Source of the DNA: Phoronis australis
Taxonomy: Eukaryota > Phoronida > Phoronidae
Assembly (NCBI GenBank): GCA_002633005.1
Contig: NMRA01000674.1
Coordinates: 62,001 to 126,000 of the forward strand
Length of the DNA: 64,000 nt
Reading direction: 5' to 3'
Positions 46,981 through 57,146 of this stretch are shown here, one piece after another; position 1 is the stretch's first letter; every line of letters starts with the position of its first letter. The translations under genes were made by a program, and so were the position numbers. The notes beneath the pieces were generated by a model that was not told where the DNA came from, did no database searches, and saw only the letters and a list, made by a program, of their open reading frames with translations.

Positions 46981-47330
46981 TTATAAATCTTGATTATACA
47001 TCTTAATTCGACCTTTGGTGCCGTTTGATACAGTTCTTCTAAGAATGCTGTGACATTTAGAAAAATGTGAAAAACTAATTACGCCAATTGCATGTACGGT
47101 ATTTGCAGACAAAGGCTTTCTGATAGTTACAAAAATGCGCAAACATGTGTTGTGAAGGTTTGAAATGTCTGGATAGACCATTGTATAGGTTGCAGTGTAA
47201 GACTTTCCATTTTGGTTTGTAAAGAACTCATTTCTTCTGAAAGTAAAAGTTAGTGATCCTGACACATGCAGTTTTTTATTACGGTAACCGTAAAGAAGAG
47301 ACATTGTTATGTTACTAAAGAAATTGGACT
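46981..47330 (-). CDS. Gene B, last exon: small ectodomain, possibly SEA-like
   Basis: On the minus strand the acceptor is a good one (attgttttttccag|AGTCC), and its two leading bases complete the split codon from 48748 as GAG (Glu). The frame is open for 115 further residues to TAA, giving a 197-residue protein overall. The ectodomain starts ESNFFSNITMSLLYGYRNKK and carries NIT and NGT sequons. The pattern SGSLTF, then a polar stretch, then YTATYTMVYPDI resembles by eye the first half of SEA domains, but the GSVVV autoproteolysis motif is absent. The SEA assignment is an inference only. The intron between the two exons is 1417 nt. The gene converges on Gene A. Confidence 0.6.
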
Positions 47331-47759
47331 CTGGAAAAAACAATATTCATGACAAAGAGATAAATGAACACCTGTTCCATAGTTTTTAACATTCGAGAAT
47401 GAAATAACCTGACAATTAGTTTGAAAAACGGGATTTCCGGATAAAAAGCGGGGCATCTGAGTCTAAGACAAAATGCTAGGGTGAAATGTTCGCAGCAAAA
47501 GACAAAACCGGCTCTACAGCGTCTTTTGTTTTTTTGAGTGGAATGGGCAATTGCAAGTGGCTCAAAAACCCATGAAACGTCCCGTTTTTTTTCTTTTTAG
47601 TCGAACAACAAAATAGTGCTACGTCCTGTAGGAAATTGCACTAGTATATGCTAATATGTCAGTATCGCCGTGTGTCAAAAAGCGAGACATTTTGGTGGTG
47701 TGGCGTGATGGCGGGAAAATTTTCAAAAAGTGAGATAGTCCGCCAAGAGCAGGACAATT

Positions 47760-47940
47760 AGCAAGTACACGTACTGTAAGCAAGTACACGTAATGTAAGC
47801 AAGTACACGTAATGTAAGCAAGTACACGTACTGTGAGCAAGTACACGTACTGTAAGCAAGTACACGTACTGTAAGCAAGTACACGCACTGTAAGCAAGTA
47901 CACGTACTGTAACCAAGTACACGCACTGTAAGCAAGTACA
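47760..47940 (+). repeat. 19-bp minisatellite, about 9.5 copies
   Basis: The unit is agcaagtacacgtactgta. Variation is limited to taatgta, gcactg, ctgtgag and one ccaag copy. It lies within Gene B's intron. The minus-strand open frames across it are repeat artefacts. Confidence 0.95.
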
Positions 47941-48747
47941 ATGTACGCTGTCAGCAACAAAAAGTATTGGATTGGATTTTTTACAAAGTGAACTATTAAT
48001 TTTTAAATTTATTTCACGGGTATAAGTAATGCTACATACTGCAACTGCTCAGAAATCGAATTAACAAAAAGCTTTCTCGGTAACAGGTTAACACTGCACA
48101 AATCAATTATTATAGAAAAAATGAAACCACTAATAACTGATGAACACCCAAACAATTAGCTACGCAAATATGAGTAGTTTTTCGAAAGTCACAAACACTC
48201 AGAAACCAAACGTCACTTCTTTCCGGAAAATGCAGTTACATGATCTCAACACCCAAAAATGTGTTGTTAAAAAATTTCTAGCATGTAGTTTGACAGGTTG
48301 CCAAAAGTGATTCTAAGACTGAGGATGAAAAGATGTCAGAGGCTAGACTATTCCCCATATCCGGCCAGGGCCACGGGCCGGTGCGTATATAGAATGACCA
48401 ATGTAATTGTCGGATTTGTTGATTAATTTTGCTGGTTGTCTAGCATCGTTGTTTCAAGAGTCTCGCATACTGAATAAAAATGAAAATGAGTCATTGAAAT
48501 GAGGCTTGATTTGACAACAACACTCAATCAAAACTCAGTCGAACAGACAGCCGGAAATTCACAGTAAACTCTCGCGGCCAGTCATTTAGTCGTAAGCTCT
48601 AATGATTAGAATACATTGATCACGTGAGGGGGTTGGCATTCCAAGGCGCGAGGTCTACATTCAAACGTGGTCCATCCGTTTTTATTTTTACTTTGACAGG
48701 ATTTTGACGTGCTTCTCTAAAGTTAAATGATGCACACCTGCTCTTAC

Positions 48748-48991
48748 CTGCAAGTATTATCACAATAACACAAAGGACGAGAATCGCCATGAAAAACGCA
48801 AGCCACATAAGAATTCGGCTATGGTCAATACCATTCCTCCGCCCTCGTCCTTCAACTTCTCCATAGAGGGCCTCTTTATATGGATTATGTACCCCAAAAG
48901 GATGTTCTGTTGGATGAGATACATTGAGGTAGTTAAAACAAAGTTGTGTCGGGGAGCTGTATGATAAAATCGATGGTATTTTATCCGGCAT
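48748..48991 (-). CDS. Gene B, first coding exon: cytoplasmic tail and membrane segment
   Basis: Read on the minus strand from ATG at 48991, this exon gives 81 codons plus one base, then a consensus donor (TTGCAG|gtaagag). Residues 1-59 are a polar tail containing HNPYKEALYGEVE, with two tyrosines in an NPY-type context, and a basic GRGRR patch. Residues 60-81 form one hydrophobic span with no signal peptide, so type II topology is likely. An in-frame TGA lies just upstream of the open frame, so the ATG at 48991 is the simplest start, although its context is weak and an upstream exon could exist. The phase-1 junction joins correctly to the exon at 47330. The family is not recognised. Confidence 0.65.
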
Positions 48992-49209
48992 TGGGACATG
49001 AGACGAGGCCAATACGTGTATGCATCCTCAGTACTCGTGTGCAGTGTAGGTACTTGCGTTTGGGTACTGTAATTTGAATTTGGTAATTGTACAACTGAGC
49101 AAAAAACAAAACGACCAGTAAAAACTGAAAAACATCTGATGAGGCAATAATTAAACGAACGATAAACTAAATAATACATAAACAATAATGATTGCAAAGA
49201 TCATATAAT

Positions 49210-49228
49210 AATGATGATGATGATTATA

Positions 49229-49311
<83 letters not shown>

Positions 49312-49313
49312 GA
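49210..49313 (+). repeat. (GAT)n microsatellite upstream of Gene B
   Basis: About 30 ATG/GAT units run with three small interruptions (attataat, ggtg). It begins about 220 bp upstream of the proposed Gene B start codon, so it would lie in its promoter or 5' UTR. Confidence 0.95.
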
Positions 49314-50689
49314 ACTTTATCACTGATGCATGCACAACGGCGCCAACAAAAATGTTTTCGCGGAACTCAAGGACAGGTTAAGTTTCTTCCCGCCTCATAA
49401 GAACTGGAACAAAAACTTGAACATCGGATAGTCAACGGAGTGGCAGAATGCCTGCCACGGCAGAATTGAAATTAAAGTAGCATGGGACGGCAGTCATTTC
49501 ACATGTGTAGTCCGTTGGTTAAGTTGTACGGCCGTATGAAAGTAATGTTCAATAGCAGTCGAAAGCAAGTCTAATGTGAGAAGGCGCCACGTGACCCATA
49601 TTACTTGCTTGGGCTATTTTTGTTACTGAGGCCATTATCCATTAAAATGTGCATGACGCAATTTCCAGATTTTAATTAGATTGCGCATGCTCGGTAGACG
49701 CACCTACTGAATTCCATTCAGAATTCCATTCAGTATCGCGATTAGTAGAATACTGACTGGCTATAAATAGACCGTGGTACTCTATAATGTGTTTCAAAAA
49801 TCGCTAAACCCGTTCCAAGGTCAGTATAAACTAAATACCCCCGCCATAAGGTGGTCCCACCCAAAACTTATGAAGAAAACAGGACCGCTTAAATCCCAAA
49901 AACGCCTTGTCAACGGCACTTTCTTCTTCGTTTTTAGTCACGTCTTTTGGAGGGACCAGGATCTCTAGCCCTCCTCCCCTAATTCCGACAATCAGTTCAC
50001 GAATGGTCTTCGTCAAATTAATAACTCTTGGGAAAATGTTAAAGTGATAACTCTCCAGGATTCGTCATGTCTTTGTAACGTTACGGTTTCTCTTGTGGCT
50101 GTTTTGGTTCAATTATAACTTTACTCAACTACTAGTTGCATGATATGAGATAACTATAGTAAAAAAATGCTATGTAAGACCAATATGTTCCTTCCCTATA
50201 CAGGATTCGTGCAAGGTTCTGTACCGTGAGCGACAATTATAAAGTGGTTGGTTTCTTATCTTTATTTCTTTTCTTTGGTCCGTAACAAGGCTCCCCATCT
50301 CAATAGATCTATAATGAATACCTTTGCCACCACTTGAAACGTTTAGGCAAACCGAGAAAGAGAGGGAGGAGGAGAGCAGGGCATGGAACTTTTCAAACAA
50401 CTCGGATATTTTCGTAGCCTCAAATTTTCTCCCGAAGGTGAACATTATCTGCGCATGTGCAGACTTCAGACACTTACGACACCCGTTGACACACTGCTTT
50501 AATGGGTATACACGCAAACAGAAGTGCGCCCTTACGACTTCCGGCCAGAAACGGCGGAAACAAATGACAGTGTATTTCATGACTCGTTAACACAATCAAC
50601 TCCTTAAGGTCAAAGATAAAATCTTCAATGACTGGTCTCGCGGAATGAGGAACCATGAAATCGAGCTGCTTGAAAACAAAGGAAAAGTG

Positions 50690-50905
50690 CCTCCTACATG
50701 CGCGCTCCCAGCCTAAAAATGGCGGGCTCGAATTTTTGAGAATGTGGACCTTTTACTAAGTTTCACGGGGTACGTTCAGAGCTATGAATTGTGCATTCAT
50801 CGAATTTTGGTAGTTCCTGCCTTTTTAGTGAAATTTTGTCTCGTTTTCTACTTTTTCGAAGTTTTTGTCTCTTTGAGGCGTACCTTTTTGCCCACTTCGC
50901 CAAAT
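50690..50905 (+). repeat. Dispersed repeat copy (paired with 60930-61115)
   Basis: Shared blocks are agcctaaaa/agtcctaaaa, gtggaccttttacta/gttgaccttttacta, gttcagagct, tgcatt, ctttttagtg, ttttct and tttttgcccacttcg.caa. They run collinearly over about 200 bp in the same orientation. Confidence 0.7.
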
Positions 50906-51117
50906 GACGAGACAAGTGTGTGCTGATTATTGCTAATGTTGTGGAGAGCTTTTACCAATTAGAGACGAGAAGCGGTGACCAAATTGCATCGAGTTAATCA
51001 CCGCGGATGATACTTAGAAGAGAGTCACATGAAAAGCCACGTGACTTAGCAAACTGGAGAATGATTGGCCGCATGACTGAAGATTCCACATCCACAGATA
51101 ACTTTCGCCACCGAATG

Positions 51118-51226
51118 GCGAAGAGAGAAACAGAGAGAAAGGGGATTAAAGGGAAAGGTAGGGAAGGATATTAATAGGGTTAGAGAGGGAGAGGGGGGAT
51201 GGAGGGAGGGAGAGAGAGGGAGAAAA
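51118..51226 (+). repeat. Purine-rich (GA) tract
   Basis: Almost all bases are G or A, with runs such as gagagggagaggggggatgg. Pyrimidines appear mainly in a short ttaatagggtt segment. Such tracts can form triplex structures. Confidence 0.8.
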
Positions 51227-51843
51227 ATGAAACAAGGCCTATAATTTTGAACGTACGTGATAGCGGCACTGGTCGGTTCACGAAGTTCTGCATAACACGC
51301 TCGGCTGTTTCCGGCGATACTTCTTCATCGTCACTAATAAACGATGGATTGTCATACACTTGCTGCTGAAAAATAATAAGACGGTGCTTACAACTTCATG
51401 ACATGCTTATACAACTACAGCCTTTAATTTATGTTCAAGAATATTCGTTATGCTTATGCAAAAACATGGAAATACATCATGCAAGCGCGATTTAGTGGCG
51501 GACTTTCAAAAACAATTATGTTTCGATACTCACATTGTACTCAGGGTCACCTTTCATGAACGCCGGGTAAACCCGGCTTATGAGGCCACTTACTTGAGGC
51601 AATGGGTACAAAAACATGTGACCAGATGTTGATGTAACGTAAATCCATTTCAGGATAAGCAAGGAACCAACGAAATCGAAAGTAGTTAACGTGACATTTT
51701 TTAAAATGAAACATTTTTAAAAGCGGCTACAAACCCACTTTCTTCAAAAAATAAATTTGGGGCTCTATCCGTTTTAACATTTGCCTTACTCCTATGAGAG
51801 GTGATTCACTGGCTTGGTAGAAACTGGGATTTCGTTATTGCTT

Positions 51844-52080
51844 GAGGTCTCAGAAAGATGCTTGTCACAGTGAGTCTTTTTATGCGCTGAGGTCTCAGTA
51901 GATTGCTTGTCACAGAGAGTCATGGGCATTTTATGCGCTGAGGTCTCAGTAGATTGCTTGTCACAGAGAGTCATGGGCATTTTATGCGCTGAGGTCTCAG
52001 TAAATTGCTAGTCACAGTGAGTCATTTTAGGCGCTGAGGACTCAATAAGTTGCTTGTCTCAGTAAGTCATTTTATGTGCC
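51844..52080 (+). repeat. 45/51-bp minisatellite, 5 copies
   Basis: Each unit starts gaggtctcag and ends tatgcgct. Copies 1, 4 and 5 are 45 bp. Copies 2 and 3 are 51 bp and identical, carrying an extra atgggc insertion, which suggests a recent duplication of one unit. Confidence 0.9.
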
Positions 52081-52639
52081 GAACTATGACAAACTGCCAG
52101 TTCTTCCCTAGCGCGGAAGTCATTCCTCATCTGAGCAAAGAACAAGTTAATACCAGTTTTATGGCAATAAGCAGTCTAAATAAAATGGGTTGATAGCCTT
52201 GGCTTTTCAGTTTAGCTTAACTCAAATAATTTGGAAAGTTTTCCCATAGTCTTCCTTCAAAAGACAGTCATCAGTGAGCGTTTTGAATTTCAGTAAATGG
52301 TAAATGTAGCAATATGTCAGTTGCAGCATAACCTATCGGAATCACGATGTGTTATGTTGCAAAATGAAATGATTACGACATATCTCATAGGGCGCTCGTT
52401 GTATTATATCGTAATACAAATCGCCTGTCACATTTTGTGGTCTTTTTCATTCAGAAACATAGTTTGACTGCAAGAATACCTGTGTGATAGAAACCCATCC
52501 AACTTTTTGCTCATTTATGGCAACTAATTTGCAAATTGGTTTTTCTAATCTACGGGCTTTTTTATCTTAGGCAGCATTTCACAGTATATGGGTAATGACG
52601 CCAGATCAATAATTATATATTGAAAGTAAATCAATTCAA

Positions 52640-53492
52640 GTGTGTTGGTAGTTTCGACCACAGGTTGTGGTGCTTAGCGTCTAGTGTGGTAGTGTAGTTA
52701 GTTGTAGTATCTAGCTCTGCTTAGTGCTCTGCTTTCAGCTTCCGCCGCTGTTCAGTTCCGACTGTTAGTACATAGCTTCTCCCACAACAAGACTCGTGCA
52801 GTGCCTCCACGCGGCAACACATGGACTGGGTTTACTCAGACTAAACTGTGCGGGATCGGGTTGGGGAAGGGGTTTTTCTGTCTTTAGCAGCCGCTGTTGT
52901 TTCGAACGATATGAGATGCCGAAAACTTTGTTGGAAGCATTCTCTGTTCTCGGGTGATTGATCAGTGGCTCTAGAGTGGGAGGCCTCTCTAACCCAATCA
53001 TCCCCCTTTGGGGCGCCTGGTCAGGAGTATCTTGACTTTGACCTCTTCGGGTCCGATTGATACCCCTTGTCTCCGGTCAGGTGACACGGGAACCCTTGAG
53101 AACTAATACCCTGGTTCTTGAGTCTTAAGCCAGTTGCGGCTGGTGGTAAACAACACAGAACTTTGCGTATCAAGTAATCTTGGGCAAACCGCGGTGCACG
53201 GAGTAGCGCCTGTTGCACTAGGGGACAAGCCTCTGCACGGTTAGCCCTGGGAGGTTGCGAGGTTCTGGCACTTGGAGGTAGACATACTGAACCTGGGTAG
53301 TCCATTTGCAGCAGAAGCCCTTTCGCTGGGGGTCATATGCTCGCTTGGAGGAACCAGGGGAGGGAGCTGTTGAAACCAGTGTCAGATCCTATAGGTTTGC
53401 GGATGCAGGAAAGCCTTTGGCTGGGCCTTGTTGCCACCCTATGGATAGGGTGAATGCGGATGCAGACCTGAATCATAACCTATACTTGCTAT
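52640..53492 (+). other. Probable 5' UTR/promoter region of the I-type LINE
   Basis: The stretch before ORF1 is richer in G and C than the flanking AT-rich DNA and begins around the tttcgaccacaggttgtggt region. It has no convincing coding sequence; an open frame from 53306 overlaps the ORF1 start in another frame. I infer that it is the LINE 5' UTR, which in this superfamily usually carries the internal promoter, but no specific promoter motif was identified. Confidence 0.4.
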
Positions 53493-54794
53493 ATGGATCC
53501 ACAGCGAAAACCAATAACCCACCCTGGTCAGGGTTCAAGTGACCAGCGCACAGGGCAGTCGAATGTGGTCTTTGCGGCCACGGACGTCCGCCTCAAAGAC
53601 TCCTCCCTAGGAGTTTCTATAAGGCAAGTGGAAGCACCCCCTACTGTGGACGCTTGCTCTGGGAAATCACTGGACTCTTCTATGAGAGTGGAAAGTGAGA
53701 TTACCAAGCTTGTGAAAGCGGCTAGGGTGGCTGCTGACGCGAACCCCAAACCTGCCCCGGACACTCCTCACGGAGCGAATGGTGGCGGAAACACTTCAAC
53801 TGGGCCTGATGGCAGCTCCCACCGTCTCTCTGCTGCTGCTAGGCGGAAGACAAAGCGGGCTCGCCAGGCGGCTCAGAAGAAGCTTGAAAACCTAGAAATC
53901 GATGTTCAGCAGGGTGTTAAGCGCCCTAAGTCTGACAGCTCGACTCCTGGGACATCCTCAAAACCACCCACCAAAGTGGCTAAAGTGGATAAACTACCTT
54001 ACGCTAGTGTGGCTAAGAAGGATCTTAGCGTCTTTGTGGCTGCAAAAGCTGGTGAGCCACCACTAAATGAGGACGAGGCTAAGCGTCTGAAGCGCCGACT
54101 ACAGATGGCATTTGTCAAACCTCAGAGACCCCGTGTCCCGCTTCATATTAAGTCAGTGAGACTTGAAAAGGGCAAACTGGCGATTGCCTGTGATAACTCA
54201 GCTACCCTTGACTGGGTCAAACTTGAGTGTAAGGAACTTACTCCTGATGGTCCTGACTCTCACAGGTCAGGGTACCACGTGATGGGTCCAGGCGATCTAC
54301 CTCCTGTGTTCAAGGCCTTCTGTCATGTGTCAGAGGAAGTTGCCTCTAATAAGGATGAGTTCTTGTTGGTCCTTAAGGAGTGCAACGATGACCTGGATAT
54401 GACAAAGGTTCATGTGGTGTCAATGACTGCCATCAAACCAACGTTAAAATATCCCTCTAAGGGATTTACCATTGTCCTAGCCTTTGAAGAGTCCGCTTGG
54501 CAGGTTCTCCGGGGGATGGATTTTCGTCCCTGGTGTGGCTTTGCTGGGCGTGTGCTTTTTAGAGCTAGGGGTAAAAGCAGTAAGGGGGCCAAAGCTTCTG
54601 TCCAGGCCTCAGAAGGGATGTCAACCTCGGACATGGAAGCTGACTGTGTGCCCACCACAAAGTCAGCAGAAATGGACGTGGGTGATGAAACGACTGAGGT
54701 AGGGAATGTTGCTGAGGCTTCTGAACCTGTACCATCCAATGACAGATCTTCTCTGGCTCCTTCCCCACTCACGAGTGATGTGGAGTCTGGATAG
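53493..54794 (+). CDS. LINE ORF1 protein
   Basis: This is an intact 433-residue frame. The N-terminal third is low-complexity and basic: around residues 110-135 it contains RRKTKRARQAAQKK, followed by a short predicted coiled-coil-like stretch. The middle (about 205-355) is a globular-looking domain with VRLEKGKLAIACDNSATLDW near its start and FRPWCGFAGRVLFRARG near its end. It is reminiscent of the DUF4780-type domain found in ORF1 of some I-superfamily LINEs; that comparison is from memory and unchecked. The tail is acidic and Ser/Thr-rich. No CCHC knuckles are visible. ORF1 proteins bind the element RNA to form the retrotransposition particle. The start is the ATG at 53493, and ORF2 begins 31 nt after the stop. 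Confidence 0.75.
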   Translation: MDPQRKPITHPGQGSSDQRTGQSNVVFAATDVRLKDSSLGVSIRQVEAPPTVDACSGKSLDSSMRVESEITKLVKAARVAADANPKPAPDTPHGANGGGNTSTGPDGSSHRLSAAARRKTKRARQAAQKKLENLEIDVQQGVKRPKSDSSTPGTSSKPPTKVAKVDKLPYASVAKKDLSVFVAAKAGEPPLNEDEAKRLKRRLQMAFVKPQRPRVPLHIKSVRLEKGKLAIACDNSATLDWVKLECKELTPDGPDSHRSGYHVMGPGDLPPVFKAFCHVSEEVASNKDEFLLVLKECNDDLDMTKVHVVSMTAIKPTLKYPSKGFTIVLAFEESAWQVLRGMDFRPWCGFAGRVLFRARGKSSKGAKASVQASEGMSTSDMEADCVPTTKSAEMDVGDETTEVGNVAEASEPVPSNDRSSLAPSPLTSDVESG

Positions 54795-54825
54795 ACAGTC
54801 ACTGGTATATTCTTAACATGATGAA

Positions 54826-55530
54826 ATGAATCATGAGGTTAAAATCTGGCAGATAAATCTGCACCGGGCCAACAACCCATCAGTGCTTCTGCAGCAGACG
54901 CTTGAGCGCAATACCCTATTCATGGCCTTCATACAAGAGCCGTGCTGTCGGGGAAGTGCAATGATGAACACTCCTAGGAATGCCAAATCTTATATTGCTT
55001 CACTGGGTAACAACATCAAGCCCAGGGCTGCGATTCTGGTATCCAAGGACATAACCTCAAGAATCCTTCCTGAGTTTTGTGACAGGGACACTGTGGCAGT
55101 GTCCTGTGATACACTAAGACCAAATGGTCTAATATGCACAGTATGGTGGGTCTCAGCCTATATGCCAGGGGACTCCGCCGAGAACCCACTCCCACCTAAA
55201 CTGCAACAAATCACCAATCACTGCAGAGCCAAGAATATCCCTTTGGTTATCTGTTGTGATGCCAATTCACATCACGAGGTGTGGCACAGCACTGACACCA
55301 ACCCAAGAGGTGAGGCACTTCTAGAGTTTATTGTCAGCTCACAACTTGTAATATGAAACAAGGGCCATGAGTCCACATTTGTTGTCAGAAACCGGCAGGA
55401 GGTTATAGACATTACTCTGGTTAATTTGCCTGCTGTTGATGTGGTAACTAATTGGAGAGTGGATTCTGCACCTTCTTTATCTGACCACAGATACATCAGG
55501 TTTGAAGTGGCGACTTTCGTTGTTCTACTA
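54826..55530 (+). pseudogene. LINE ORF2, N-terminal endonuclease domain with in-frame stop
   Basis: Starting at ATG 54826, the frame reads MNHEVKIWQINLHRANN, the usual opening of an apurinic/apyrimidinic-type LINE endonuclease. Later motifs follow in order: an IQEP glutamate motif, VSAYMPGD, CDANSHHEVWHS, then IDITL and a catalytic-type SDHR box at 55480-55491. A TGA at 55354-55356 interrupts the domain, but the same frame continues beyond it through SDHR, so the stop is a point lesion rather than the end of the protein. The enzyme would nick target DNA for target-primed reverse transcription. After about 55530 the frame is lost. Confidence 0.8.
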
Positions 55531-55561
55531 TTTACTGAGTATAGGAACACCAATAAGGTGA

Positions 55562-56066
55562 ACCAAAGAACTGGCAGCACTTCGGGGTAAGGCACGTAAA
55601 GCTCACAGAACGGCAATTCGGACTGACACTGACGAGTGCTGGGATTCATATCATCTTGCCTATCGTATGTTTAAGTCTGCCACACGCAAAGCAAAGCGCA
55701 ATTCCTGGAGGAATTTCTGTCAGCAAACTAACAGCCTCTCTGCATCTGCAAGGCTGATGCAATTGCTTAAGAAGAATCGCTCCGCCGAGGAAACACTCGA
55801 AGTCATGATGGGTAAGCACTATCCTGATAGTGTAAACCTGTCGAACCAATATTCAAAAGTGACGGACTCAGAGGTGTGTGAACCATTAGTTTATGCTGAT
55901 GTTGAAAACGTAGCCACACCACATCTCGTGGAGTTAGCTCTAAAGTCTTTTAAACCATGGAAGTCCCCAGGACTAGACATGATATATCCCATAATGTTGC
56001 AAGAAGCTGGGATACCACTATTCCATATACTCACAGCAACTTACAAAGCCAGTCTTAGACTAGGTT
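55562..56066 (+). pseudogene. LINE ORF2, linker and start of the reverse transcriptase domain
   Basis: The reading frame resumes at +1 relative to the endonuclease with TKELAALRGKARKAHR, the typical basic linker before the RT domain. It continues through KRNSWRNFCQ to the first RT motif, KPWKSPGLDMIYPIMLQEAG. The linker looks shorter than usual, so a deletion near 55530-55560 probably caused the frameshift. The domain stops at the single N at 56067, before the conserved aspartates of the palm are reached. Confidence 0.75.
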
Positions 56067-56067
56067 N

Positions 56068-57140
56068 ATTGAACACTAGCCTCAACTGACTTTCGTATCT
56101 CTTAGTCGGGCACAAAATATAACAGTGAGTAGCTTCAACAATATTTCTTAAGATTGCCTGTCCAAATAACTTCATGCACACCAGCTTTCTGAAGAACAGC
56201 TTCAAAATCTTGCTTTAGTTTTGAAAGGCAACTGTCATATCCATGTGTTAGAAGCTTTGATTCAATGAACTCCAAACAAAACTGTAGACAAACGTCTCTG
56301 AAAACTGTGGATTCGTCACTCTTCACAATCGTCTTTCTATTTTTTTTACCATGAGGAGCTGGGGTTCTTGGCTTCTAAGACCCAAGGACTTTATCTTTGA
56401 ATTCCATTTGCATATTCAGGGATCTGGACTGAGCTGTCGCTTGCGAAAAAAACCCGAACTGTTAACACTAATTTAACATTCAACTATGAGTGAGTTGGCA
56501 TGCAGACGGGCTTATCAGGAACTGATCCACTACCAGTCTAACAAATTTACATGCCGTCTGATCTGTAGCCTAATAATGTTGATCGTCTAATAAATAGATT
56601 AGTTGATGCAACTGAAAATAAATCAGCTGAAATACCAGTGCAGTGATTGAAATTTAATTTTTTTAAAATCAGATGCTCAAAACATATCCAATCGATTTAC
56701 ACTTAAGGTAATCGTCATTTGACGAAATGGACAGTGGTTTCCATCATCTTCAAATTACGACGGCGACGACGGCCACTTTGGCACTCTAATTTAATTATCA
56801 TTGCAGCTACCTAAGTAATTATTGTTTACAAAAAATAGAAATGAGGTTCCCCCTATCCCAGGACTACGACAGGGGATGACGGCCACTTGGCAATGTTGTT
56901 TGCAACCATCTACTCCATTTAACCTTCTCAAAAATTTTTGACTTAAAGCGCTTTAAAATCACACCCACAGTATAACGCCATATGATTATCCCTTAGCGCA
57001 AGCAGTGTCGATGTGGCAACTGAACAATGGAGTGTTCGAAAAACAGGATTGCAGGAGTATTTGTTTAAACTGGGAACAAATGAAAACATTAACGACCTCT
57101 TCACAGGCATCTCTCTGCGGTACTTCTAAACTTATAGGAA
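56068..57140. other. Unrelated 1.07-kb segment occupying the place of the LINE RT core
   Basis: Nothing here resembles a reverse transcriptase. The segment starts right after the N at 56067 and ends just before the RT thumb resumes near 57140. It contains a short minus-strand open frame (56326-56135) and two similar stretches around gacggccac (56770 and 56878). It could be a misplaced contig in the scaffold, a deletion filled by other DNA, or a later insertion. Confidence 0.6.
56135..56326 (-). pseudogene. Possible coding fragment of unknown family
   Basis: The minus strand encodes a non-repetitive, amphipathic stretch that includes STVFRDVCLQFCLEFI and, further on, DFEAVLQKAGVHEVIW. It is preceded in frame by a basic, proline-rich linker (PAPHGKKNRK) after a TAG around 56380. 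The composition looks like a real protein rather than chance translation, but I do not recognise a family, and there is no clear start or splice site. It may come from another transposon. Confidence 0.3.
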
Positions 57141-57146
57141 CATAAT

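Noticed and set aside
47619-47960. Minus-strand open frames over the 19-bp minisatellite
   Set aside because: Repeat artefact; lies within Gene B's intron.
48760-49197. 145-codon minus-strand open frame overlapping Gene B exon 1
   Set aside because: Different frame from the one supported by the splice junction and membrane span.
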